Assembly (NCBI GenBank): GCA_021808035.1
Contig: JAKBCG010000167.1
Coordinates: forward strand, 1-5,992
Reading direction: 5' to 3'
From: Pseudomonadota bacterium
GTDB taxonomy: Bacteria; Pseudomonadota; Gammaproteobacteria; Steroidobacterales; Steroidobacteraceae
DNA length: 5,992 nt
Part shown: positions 1 through 5,984 of the stretch, one piece after another
How positions within the stretch are numbered: the first letter of the stretch is position 1
Layout of the letters: each line of letters starts with the position of its first letter
The notes under the pieces: generated by a model
Told to the model about the DNA's origin: nothing
Databases searched by the model: none
The model's input: the letters and a program-made list of their open reading frames with translations, nothing else
Translations under genes and position numbers: made by a program

Positions 1-1
1 C

Positions 2-817
2 CTGGTCAGCGGTCACCTGTCGATGATGTTCAACCTCACCGGCCCGAATCTCGCGGTCGCGACCGCGTGCACGACCTCGACGCACGCGATCGGCCTCGCG
101 ACGCGACTGATCCAGTACGGCGAGGCCGATGCGATGCTCGCCGGGGGTTCCGAGATGGCCACCTGCGTGACCGGGGTCAGCGGCTTCGCGCAGGCGAAGG
201 CGGTCTCGCAGCGCAACGACGACCCGACCGGCGCGAGCCGGCCCTGGGACAAGGACCGCGACGGCTTCGTGATGGGTGACGGCGCAGGGGCGGTCGTGCT
301 GGAGGAATACGAGCGGGCCCGGGCGCGTGGCGCGACGATCTACGCCGAGGTCATCGGTTTCGGGATGAGCGGCGATGCGTACCACGTGACCGCGCCGCCG
401 GAAGACGGCGAGGGCGCACGCAAAGCGATGTCCAAGGCGCTCGCCGATGCGAGGCTCGATCCCGGCGAGATCCAGTACGTGAACGCGCACGCGACCTCGA
501 CGGAGCTCGGCGACCGGGTGGAGACGGTCGCGATCCGCCGCGCGTTCGGCGCCGCCGCGGACCGGCTCGCGGTGAGTTCCACCAAGTCGATGACGGGGCA
601 TCTGCTCGGCGCGGCCGGCGCCGTCGAGGCGATCTTCACGATATTGGCGCTGCGCGATCAGGTCGCGCCGCCGACGATCAACCTCCACGAGCCAGGTGAG
701 GGCTGCGATCTCGACTATGTGCCGAACGTCGCGCGGCGGATGCCGCTGCGTTGCGCACTGTCGAACTCGTTCGGTTTCGGTGGCACCAACGGTTCGCTCA
801 TTTTCCGCCGAATTTGA
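2..817 (+). CDS. fabF: 3-oxoacyl-[ACP] synthase II (beta-ketoacyl-ACP synthase), C-terminal two thirds, 5' end cut by window edge
   Basis: FabF catalyses the condensing step of type II fatty acid elongation: it takes an acyl group from acyl-ACP onto an active-site Cys and condenses it with malonyl-ACP, in the cytoplasm. The reading frame is open from base 2, and no start is visible because about 140 N-terminal residues lie upstream; about 271 codons are present (E. coli FabF is about 413 residues). The thiolase-fold catalytic triad is complete: Cys in TACTTS (codon 68-70), His in NAHATST (488-490) and His in SMTGHLLG (599-601), the last preceded by the conserved Lys of TKSMTGH. The glycine-rich end FGFGGTNGSLIF is the standard C-terminus of the family. 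The match to E. coli FabF is close throughout (for example SRPWDKxRDGFVxGDGAG and PPTINL). FabF is preferred over FabB because of this agreement and the gene order. The 3' end probably overlaps the next gene. Confidence 0.97.
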   Translation: MVSGHLSMMFNLTGPNLAVATACTTSTHAIGLATRLIQYGEADAMLAGGSEMATCVTGVSGFAQAKAVSQRNDDPTGASRPWDKDRDGFVMGDGAGAVVLEEYERARARGATIYAEVIGFGMSGDAYHVTAPPEDGEGARKAMSKALADARLDPGEIQYVNAHATSTELGDRVETVAIRRAFGAAADRLAVSSTKSMTGHLLGAAGAVEAIFTILALRDQVAPPTINLHEPGEGCDLDYVPNVARRMPLRCALSNSFGFGGTNGSLIFRRI

Positions 818-2138
818 CCCCCTGGGCCTGGTCGCCCGGGCTCCGGAGCGCTATCCGGGGATACTCGAGAGCGGCGCGGTCGCGGCGGCCGGCGCGGCGG
901 ACCGCTGCCGTTACGACCTCCTGCCGATCTCCTCCGGCGAGACCTTGACCGCCGCGTCGCCCGGCGCGGGCGGCGGCTTCTTCGCGTCGCTGGACCGATG
1001 GTGGCGGGCGCTCGCGACCGCGCGGTCCGATGCGCCGGGTCCGTTCAGCGGCGGCTGGCTCGTGTTCCTGGGATACGAACTCGCGCAGGAGGTCGAACCG
1101 CTGCTCGACCTGCCGGCGTCGCCCGATCCGTTCGTCGGGATCGCGATCCGCACGCCCGCCGCGTGGGTCCGCGATCGCGTCGCGGGCCGTGCGTGGCTCG
1201 TCGCTGAAAGGGGCCACGAGGCGCTGCTCGACCGATTCGCAGAGGACGTTGCGGCGTTGCCGCCGGTCGCCGCGCGGCGGCCGCCCGCGGCGCCGCCGCG
1301 TCGCGCAGGCTGGACCGTCGAGGAGGAGGCGCCCGAGCGCTTCCTGCGCGCGGTGCGCGGCGCGCTCGCGCACATCGCCGCGGGCGACGTTTACCAGGCG
1401 AACCTGTCGCGCCGCTGGTGGGGCCGAGCGCCGGACGGCGTCGATCCGACCGCGCTGTTCGCGCGCCTGCGTGACGCAAATCCCAGCCCGTTCGCGGCGC
1501 TGCTGCGGTACCGGGACTTCGCGGTCGTGAGCTCCTCGCCGGAGCGGCTGCTCGCGATCCGCGACGGCGTCGCGTCGACGCGGCCGATCGCGGGGACGCG
1601 GCCGCGCGGGGCGAGCGCCGCGGACGACGCGGCGCTGATCGAAGCGCTGCTGTCGAACGAGAAGGAGCGCGCCGAGCACGTGATGCTGATCGACCTCGAG
1701 CGCAACGACCTCGGCCGGATCTGCCGGGGCGGGAGCGTCACGGTGGACGAGTTCATGTCGGTCGAGACCTACGCGCACGTGCACCACATCGTCTCCAACG
1801 TGACCGGTCGGCTGCGCGAGGGCGTCTCGCCGGTCGACGCGCTGCGCGCGGTGTTCCCGGGCGGCACGATCACCGGCTGTCCGAAGGTACGGTGCATGCA
1901 GATCGTCGCCGCGCTCGAGGCCGAGGGGCGCGGCGCGTACACCGGCTCGATCGGCTACCTGAACCGCGACGGCAGCGCCGACTTCAACATCCTGATCCGG
2001 AGTTTCACGACCGGTCCCGACGGGTTCGCGCTGCGCGCCGGCGCGGGCATCGTCGCCGATTCCGATCCTGAGCTCGAGCTCGCCGAGACGCGCGCGAAGG
2101 CGAAGGGCCTGCTGCGCGCGCTGCCGGCGCCGGCATGA
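780..2138 (+). CDS. pabB: Aminodeoxychorismate synthase component I (chorismate-binding PabB/TrpE family)
   Basis: PabB aminates chorismate to 4-amino-4-deoxychorismate, the first committed step to p-aminobenzoate and folate, using ammonia from a PabA/TrpG glutaminase; no pabA is in this window. The frame is open from 696, but the GTG at 780 gives 452 residues, close to the 453 of E. coli PabB, and puts the conserved N-terminal segment (PERYPGILES) near residue 20-31. No Shine-Dalgarno is visible before it; ATG 717 and ATG 696 are alternatives that extend further into fabF. The N-terminal half is the variable domain. The C-terminal half is the chorismate-binding domain: YQANL, SSSPERLL, ERAEHVMLIDLERNDLGR, VHHIVS (His 335/336), FPGGTITGCPKVRCM (codons 1854-1898) and the Glu-rich helix ELELAETRAKAK, which carries Mg-binding glutamates in this family. 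One oddity is PIAGT (Ala codon 1590-1592) where E. coli PabB has PIKGT. The PabB call therefore rests largely on the adjacent pabC; an anthranilate-synthase-like activity cannot be excluded. Confidence 0.88.
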   Translation: MAPTVRSFSAEFDPLGLVARAPERYPGILESGAVAAAGAADRCRYDLLPISSGETLTAASPGAGGGFFASLDRWWRALATARSDAPGPFSGGWLVFLGYELAQEVEPLLDLPASPDPFVGIAIRTPAAWVRDRVAGRAWLVAERGHEALLDRFAEDVAALPPVAARRPPAAPPRRAGWTVEEEAPERFLRAVRGALAHIAAGDVYQANLSRRWWGRAPDGVDPTALFARLRDANPSPFAALLRYRDFAVVSSSPERLLAIRDGVASTRPIAGTRPRGASAADDAALIEALLSNEKERAEHVMLIDLERNDLGRICRGGSVTVDEFMSVETYAHVHHIVSNVTGRLREGVSPVDALRAVFPGGTITGCPKVRCMQIVAALEAEGRGAYTGSIGYLNRDGSADFNILIRSFTTGPDGFALRAGAGIVADSDPELELAETRAKAKGLLRALPAPA

Positions 2139-2959
2139 TCAGTTGGATCGACGGCGTGCGCGGGACCCGGATCGACTGGCGCGACCGGGGCCTGCAGTAC
2201 GGCGACGGACTGTTCGAGACGATGCGGGTGCGCGCCGGCCGGATCCGTCTGCTCGACCGCCATCTCGAGCGGCTGCTCGCGGGCTGCGCGCGGCTCGGCA
2301 TGACACCGCCGCCGTCCGGGCGGTTGCGCCGCGAGCTCGCGGCCGCCGCGGCCGGGCAGGACGATGCGGTGCTGAAACTGATCGTCACCCGCGGGCGCGG
2401 CGAGCGCGGCTACCGGCCGACCGGGCGCGAGCGGGCGACGCGGATCCTGTCGCGATGGCCGGCGCCGTCGTCGTCGGGTCACGCGCCCGCGCCGCCGATC
2501 ACGGTGCGCATCTGCCGGACCCGGCTTGCATCGAATCCCGCGCTCGCCGGGCTGAAGACGCTGAATCGCCTGGAGTCGGTGCTCGCGCGGTCCGAGTGGC
2601 GGGACCCGCGGATCGTCGAGGGGCTGATGCTCGACGTCGAGGGTCACGTGGTCTGCGGCACGATGTCGAACCTGTTCGTGCGGCACGGCACGGTGCTCGC
2701 CACGCCGCTGCTCGACCGCTGCGGCGTCGCCGGGGTGATGCGGGGCTTCGTGCTCGGCGAGGCGCGCGCGCTCGGCCTGCGGCCGTCCGAGCGGCGCATC
2801 GGTTTGCAGGATCTGGCGTCCGCGGAGGAGGCGTTCATCACCAACGCGCTCACCGGTCCCGTGCCGATCGGGGTGATCCGCCATGGCCGCGAGCGCTGGC
2901 GACCGCGCGCGACCGAGGCCGCGCGGCGGCTGCACGAGCGACTGGGAGCATGGCGGTGA
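2135..2959 (+). CDS. pabC: Aminodeoxychorismate lyase (PLP-dependent, fold type IV)
   Basis: PabC removes pyruvate from 4-amino-4-deoxychorismate to give p-aminobenzoate, the step after PabB. The 274-residue product aligns along its length with E. coli PabC (269 residues). Visible features are the N-terminal DRGLQYGDGLFET block (residues 17-29), the VLKLIVTRGRGERGY block of the PLP/substrate pocket, the PLP-binding Lys in GLKTLNRLE (Lys141, codon 2555-2557), the MSNLF block, and CGVAGVMRG followed by FITNAL near the C-terminus. By eye alignment, the residue that in fold type IV enzymes is normally the Glu contacting the PLP pyridine nitrogen (E in VxEG) is Cys174 here (VVCG, codon 2654-2656). 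The ATG lies in ATGA with the pabB stop, so translation is probably coupled; no separate ribosome site is evident. A D-amino-acid or branched-chain aminotransferase of the same fold is a less likely alternative, given the gene order and the TLNRLE motif. Confidence 0.93.
   Translation: MISWIDGVRGTRIDWRDRGLQYGDGLFETMRVRAGRIRLLDRHLERLLAGCARLGMTPPPSGRLRRELAAAAAGQDDAVLKLIVTRGRGERGYRPTGRERATRILSRWPAPSSSGHAPAPPITVRICRTRLASNPALAGLKTLNRLESVLARSEWRDPRIVEGLMLDVEGHVVCGTMSNLFVRHGTVLATPLLDRCGVAGVMRGFVLGEARALGLRPSERRIGLQDLASAEEAFITNALTGPVPIGVIRHGRERWRPRATEAARRLHERLGAWR
2944..2948 (+). promoter_or_regulatory. Ribosome binding site that decides the mltG start
   Basis: GGGAG lies inside the last pabC codons. 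It is seven bases before GTG 2956 but only one base before ATG 2950. Shine-Dalgarno sites usually need about 5-10 bases of spacing, which favours the GTG start. The resulting GTGA stop/start overlap is the same type of junction seen at pabB/pabC and mltG/tmk. Confidence 0.5.
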
Positions 2960-4002
2960 GGCGGCGCGCGCGGCTCGTCGTGTCGATCGCCGCGACCCTC
3001 GGCGTGGTCGCGGCCGCCGTGCTCGCGGTGCATCGCGTGCGCGGGGATCTCGACCGGCCGCTGCCGATCGCGGCGCCGGTGATCTACCGGATCGCGCCGG
3101 GGTCGAGTCTCGGGCGGATCGCGGCGCAGCTCCACCAACTCGGCGTGCTGCCGGCGCCATGGGTTTGGACGCTGTACGCCCGCTGGCGCGGCGACGCGGG
3201 GGCGGTCCGCGCCGGCGAGTACGCCCTGCACCCCGGCCTGACCGCGCGCGGACTCCTCGAGCAGTTCGTGAAGGGTCGGATCCTGCTGCGGTCGTTCACG
3301 ATCATCGACGGTTGGCGCGTCGCCGACCTGCTCGCGGCGCTGCGCGCGAGTCCCTATCTGACGACGACCCTGCCGCCCGCACCGAAGGACCTGATGGCGC
3401 GCTTCGGCGAGCCCGGGCGCAGCCCGGAAGGCGAGTTCTTGCCGCAGACGTACGAGTTCCCGCGCGGGACCCGCGACGTCGCGCTGCTCGCGATCGCGCA
3501 TCGCGCGCTCGTCGACACGCTCGCGGCGGCCTGGAAGTCCCGCGCGCCGGACCTGCCGTTGCGGGATCCGCAGCAGCTCTTGATCCTCGCGTCGATCGTC
3601 GAGAAGGAGTCGGCGCTGCCCGACGAGCGCGCGCGGATCGCCGGCGTGTACCTCCACCGCCTCTCGATCGGGATGCGGTTGCAGGCGGATCCAACCGTGA
3701 TCTTCGGCCTCGGCGCACGCTACCGCGGGCGCTTGCACGCGGCCGATCTGCGCGCGGACGGACCCTACAACACCTACACCCGGGCGGGCCTGCCACCGAC
3801 CCCGATCGCGCTGCCCGGCGCGGCCGCGATCGACGCCTGCGCGCATCCGGTGAAGACCGACGCGCTATACTTCGTCGCGTCCGGCAAGGGTGACGGCCGG
3901 CACGTGTTCTCCGCGACGCTCGCGGAGCAGAACGCCGCAGTCAAGCGCTACCTGCGGCGCCTGAGGCGCCACGAGGCGGCCGCGCCGAAGGAGCGACGAT
4001 GA
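2956..4002 (+). CDS. mltG: Endolytic murein transglycosylase MltG (YceG family)
   Basis: MltG is an inner-membrane lytic transglycosylase that cuts nascent glycan strands within the chain and so helps set peptidoglycan strand length. The product (348 residues; E. coli about 340) starts with a basic RRRAR stretch and one hydrophobic segment (about residues 7-26) that would anchor it with the catalytic part in the periplasm. A LysM-like region follows (YRIAPGSSLGRIAAQL). The YceG domain is clear: PEGEFLPQTYEF, ASIVEKES with the catalytic glutamate in the EKE triplet (codons 3601-3609), RLSIGMRLQADPTVIFGLG, PYNTYTRAGLPPTPIALPG and DALYFVASGKG. Two starts are possible. GTG 2956 has GGGAG seven bases upstream and forms a 4-base GTGA overlap with the pabC stop. 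ATG 2950 has the same GGGAG only one base away and adds two residues (M-A). I chose GTG on ribosome-site spacing. The frame is open far upstream through pabC, but those codons are a GC-rich shadow. E. coli has the same pabC-mltG-tmk order. Confidence 0.95.
   Translation: MRRRARLVVSIAATLGVVAAAVLAVHRVRGDLDRPLPIAAPVIYRIAPGSSLGRIAAQLHQLGVLPAPWVWTLYARWRGDAGAVRAGEYALHPGLTARGLLEQFVKGRILLRSFTIIDGWRVADLLAALRASPYLTTTLPPAPKDLMARFGEPGRSPEGEFLPQTYEFPRGTRDVALLAIAHRALVDTLAAAWKSRAPDLPLRDPQQLLILASIVEKESALPDERARIAGVYLHRLSIGMRLQADPTVIFGLGARYRGRLHAADLRADGPYNTYTRAGLPPTPIALPGAAAIDACAHPVKTDALYFVASGKGDGRHVFSATLAEQNAAVKRYLRRLRRHEAAAPKERR
3988..3993 (+). promoter_or_regulatory. Ribosome binding site of tmk
   Basis: AAGGAG lies within the last mltG codons, five bases before the tmk ATG at 3999. 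It is the best match to the anti-Shine-Dalgarno in the window and fixes the tmk start. It suggests that tmk translation does not rely only on coupling to mltG. Confidence 0.75.
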
Positions 4003-4631
4003 GCCCCGGGCGCTTCATCACGGTCGAAGGCATCGAGGGCGTCGGCAAGTCGACGCAGGTCGCCGCGCTCGCGCGCAATCTCGAGGCACGCGGCCTCGAG
4101 GTCTGCGTGACGCGCGAGCCCGGCGGTACGCCGCTCGCGGAGCGGATCCGCTCGGTCGTGCTCGAGCGCGGCGCCGAGGACGTGCCGCCGGTTGCCGAGC
4201 TCCTGCTGATGTTCGCGGCGCGCGCGGTGCATCTCGGTGGATTGATCGAGCCGGCGCTGCGCGCGGGGCGCTGGGTGGTCTGCGATCGCTTCACGGACGC
4301 GACCTACGCCTACCAAGGCGGCGGGCGCGGCCTCGACCCGACGACGATCGCGTCGCTCGAGGGCTGGGTGCAGGGCGCGCGGCGGCCGGACCTCACGCTG
4401 CTGCTCGACCTTCCGGTCGCGCGAGCGCTCGAGCGCGCGCGCCGGCGCGGCGGCGAGACCGACCGGTTCGAGTCGCAGCGGCTGGAGTTCTTCGAGCGCG
4501 TACGCCGCGTCTATCTCGAGCGCGCCGCGCGCGAGCCCGGGCGGATCGTGGTGATCGACGCGTCCGGATCGCCGGAGGAGGTCGCACGCGCGGTCACGCG
4601 GACGATCGAGGAGCGCGGATGGACACCTTGA
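3999..4631 (+). CDS. tmk: Thymidylate (dTMP) kinase
   Basis: Tmk phosphorylates dTMP to dTDP with ATP in the cytoplasm, the step common to the de novo and salvage routes to dTTP. The 210-residue product has the usual bacterial length (E. coli 213). It shows the P-loop GIEGVGKST (residues 11-19), TREPGGT (38-44), the DR-aromatic motif as DRF (96-98), AYQGGGRG (104-111) that binds the nucleotide and Mg, the RPDLTLLLDL strand (129-138), and an Arg-rich LID region (about 146-158, ending GETDRFE). The P-loop has no Arg and the LID is basic, as in the E. coli-type (type II) enzymes. The ATG sits in ATGA with the mltG stop and is preceded by AAGGAG five bases upstream, the strongest ribosome site in the window. 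The preceding folate genes are metabolically related, since thymidylate synthase uses a folate cofactor. Confidence 0.98.
   Translation: MSPGRFITVEGIEGVGKSTQVAALARNLEARGLEVCVTREPGGTPLAERIRSVVLERGAEDVPPVAELLLMFAARAVHLGGLIEPALRAGRWVVCDRFTDATYAYQGGGRGLDPTTIASLEGWVQGARRPDLTLLLDLPVARALERARRRGGETDRFESQRLEFFERVRRVYLERAAREPGRIVVIDASGSPEEVARAVTRTIEERGWTP
4608..4613 (+). promoter_or_regulatory. Ribosome binding site of holB
   Basis: GAGGAG lies near the end of tmk, five bases before the holB ATG at 4619. It supports that start over the in-frame TTG at 4628, which would avoid most of the overlap with tmk. Confidence 0.65.
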
Positions 4632-5605
4632 AGGCGGCGACCTTGCCCTGGCTCGCCGGACCGATCGAGCGGCTGCGCGACGCGGGCGCGGCGGATCGCC
4701 TGCCGCATTCCCTGCTGATCCTCGCCGCGCCCGGACTCGGCGCCGCGGAGCTCGCCGCCTGGGCCGGCGGTTATGTGCTGTGCGAGGCGGCGGACCGCGC
4801 GGCGAGGCCGTGCGGCGCATGCGCCGCCTGCGCGCTGCTCGGCGCCGACTCCCATCCGGACTGGCACGCCGTGCGCGTCGAGCCGGAGGCGCAGCAGATC
4901 AAGGTCGACCAGGTGCGCGACCTGATCGAGCGGCTCGTGCAGAAGAGCTACCGCGGCGGGTACAAGGTCGGCCTGATCGAGGGCGCGGAAGCGTTGAACG
5001 TGAACGGTGCGAACGCGTTCCTGAAGACGCTCGAGGAGCCGACCGCGCGCACGCTCCTGATGCTGACCGCGGCGCGCAGCCATCGCCTCCCGGCGACCGT
5101 CGCGAGCCGCTGCCTGAAGCTCGCGCTGCGCGCCCCGGAGCGCGAGTCCGCGCTCGCCTGGCTGCGCGCGAGTTCCGGCGAGCCGGACGGCTGGGAGGTG
5201 CCGCTTGCGCTCGCCGGCGGCGCGCCGCTGCGCGCGGTCGAGCTGCGCCGGACCGGCGTCGGCGAGCTCGACGCGGAGATGCGCCGCGCGCTCGCGGACC
5301 TCGCCGCCGGCACGCTCGACCTCACGCTGCTCGCGGAGCGCTGGGTGCGGTCCGATCCGGCGCCGCGCGTCGCGTGGCTTGAGAACTGGGTCACAACGCG
5401 CATATTCGCCGGGATCGGCGGCGACGGCGAATCGCAAACTGCGGAACCCGTCCGCTTGCCTCGCGGTGCGCGCGGGCCCAAGATGACGTCCATGTACGCG
5501 CTGCTCGATGCGGTCCGTGACTGCCGGCGACTCGCGACGACCGGCGTGAGCCCGCAGCTCGCGCTGGAGGCGTTGTTGCTGCGGGTCCGATCGCTGTCAT
5601 CTTGA
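4619..5605 (+). CDS. holB: DNA polymerase III subunit delta' (clamp loader)
   Basis: Delta' is the rigid 'stator' subunit of the clamp-loader complex that opens the beta sliding clamp and places it on primed DNA. The 328-residue product matches E. coli HolB (334) in length and layout. The N-terminal AAA+-like domain has a degenerate P-loop (APGLGAAELA, no GKS/T), as expected for this non-ATPase subunit. The Cys4 zinc module is complete: Cys55, then CGACAAC with Cys65, 68 and 71 (codons 4781, 4811, 4820, 4829). FLKTLEEP and the sensor/arginine-finger SRC (residues 163-165, codons 5105-5113) follow. The C-terminal collar domain (about 210-328) is poorly conserved, as usual. The start at 4619 overlaps the end of tmk by 13 bases and has GAGGAG five bases upstream. 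The last 230 bases are noticeably less GC-rich than the rest and contain a possible promoter for pilZ. A gamma/tau (DnaX) identity is excluded by the missing Walker A residues. Confidence 0.97.
   Translation: MDTLKAATLPWLAGPIERLRDAGAADRLPHSLLILAAPGLGAAELAAWAGGYVLCEAADRAARPCGACAACALLGADSHPDWHAVRVEPEAQQIKVDQVRDLIERLVQKSYRGGYKVGLIEGAEALNVNGANAFLKTLEEPTARTLLMLTAARSHRLPATVASRCLKLALRAPERESALAWLRASSGEPDGWEVPLALAGGAPLRAVELRRTGVGELDAEMRRALADLAAGTLDLTLLAERWVRSDPAPRVAWLENWVTTRIFAGIGGDGESQTAEPVRLPRGARGPKMTSMYALLDAVRDCRRLATTGVSPQLALEALLLRVRSLSS
5379..5406 (+). promoter_or_regulatory. Possible sigma70-like promoter inside holB, upstream of pilZ
   Basis: TTGAGA (5379-5384, five of six match to TTGACA) is followed by 16 bases and then CATATT (5401-5406, four of six match to TATAAT). 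It stands in one of the few AT-richer patches of the window, about 200 bases before pilZ. It could give pilZ expression independent of the operon. The -10 box is weak and the same bases encode ordinary HolB residues, so this may be chance. Confidence 0.2.
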
Positions 5606-5609
5606 ACCC

Positions 5610-5984
5610 ATGGGAATCACCCAGTTGACGCCGCTCCGAATGCCCAACAACAAACCCGGTCTGCTCACGCTGACGATCAAGGACAAGAGCGCGCTGTACC
5701 TCGCGTACATGCCGTTCGTGAAGAACGGCGGCCTGTTCATCCCGACGAACAGCAATTACCGGCTCGGCGACGAAGTGTTCATGCTGCTGAACCTGATGGG
5801 CGAAGAGGAGAAGATCCCGGTCGCCGGGCGCGTGATCTGGATGACGCCGAAGGGTGCGCAGGGCAAACGCACCGCCGGCATCGGCGTGCAGTTCAGCGAA
5901 CAGGACCGCGGCGTCACTCAGAAGAAGATCGAGACCTACCTCGCCGGCGCGCTCGGCGGGGAGAAGGCGACGCATACGATGTAG
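5610..5984 (+). CDS. pilZ: Type IV pilus assembly protein PilZ
   Basis: This is the founding-type PilZ protein required for type IV pilus biogenesis; in Xanthomonas it is reported to bridge the assembly ATPase PilB and the c-di-GMP receptor FimX. The product (124 residues from ATG 5610) has the characteristic TLTIKDKSALYLAYMPFVKN start of the domain, GGLFIPT, LGDEVFMLL, KIPVAGRVIWMTPKGAQG, AGIGVQF and a C-terminal ATHTM. The c-di-GMP-binding signatures of other PilZ domains (RxxxR and D/NxSxxG) are absent, as is known for this subgroup, so it probably does not bind the nucleotide itself. It begins 4 bases after the holB stop without a clear Shine-Dalgarno. An in-frame ATG at 5640 would give 114 residues, nearer the 117-118 of Pseudomonas and Xanthomonas homologues, so the start is uncertain. 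Lys and Asn codons are more frequent than in the neighbours. Its position after holB is typical for pilus-bearing gammaproteobacteria. No membrane segment or signal peptide is seen; the protein is cytoplasmic. Confidence 0.95.
   Translation: MGITQLTPLRMPNNKPGLLTLTIKDKSALYLAYMPFVKNGGLFIPTNSNYRLGDEVFMLLNLMGEEEKIPVAGRVIWMTPKGAQGKRTAGIGVQFSEQDRGVTQKKIETYLAGALGGEKATHTM

Noticed and set aside
696..779. Upstream extension of pabB to ATG 696 or ATG 717
   Set aside because: It would add 21-28 Cys/Arg-rich residues unlike any PabB N-terminus and lengthen the overlap with fabF to over 100 bases; the GTG 780 length fits the family better.
798..1787. 329-codon open frame on the - strand opposite pabB
   Set aside because: Its translation is dominated by Arg, Ala and Pro with no recognisable motif, and it lies opposite a clearly conserved gene; it is a product of high GC at third codon positions.
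2143..2949. Upstream extension of the mltG reading frame through pabC
   Set aside because: The frame is open only because GC-rich DNA has few stops. The extension is Arg/Ala-rich, while the MltG signal anchor begins right after the pabC stop, so there is no PabC-MltG fusion.
1955..3160. 401-codon open frame on the - strand opposite pabB, pabC and mltG
   Set aside because: Low-complexity Arg/Pro/Ala-rich translation that spans gene borders of conserved + strand genes; no domain is visible.
2644..3846. 400-codon open frame on the - strand opposite pabC and mltG
   Set aside because: Arg-rich shadow with no motif, opposite two well-matched genes.
3956..3970. Perfect inverted repeat GGCGCC-TGA-GGCGCC near the end of mltG
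   Set aside because: The stem is only 6 pairs with a 3-base loop, has no following T run, and encodes an Arg/Leu-rich tail. GGCGCC is itself a palindrome expected by chance at this GC content, so it is not supported as a terminator or regulatory hairpin.
3948..4820. 290-codon open frame on the - strand opposite tmk and the start of holB
   Set aside because: Arg/Ala-rich shadow; tmk and holB on the + strand have all their motifs.
4511..5437. 308-codon open frame on the - strand opposite holB
   Set aside because: Arg/Ala-rich shadow of a gene whose zinc module and SRC motif are intact on the + strand.
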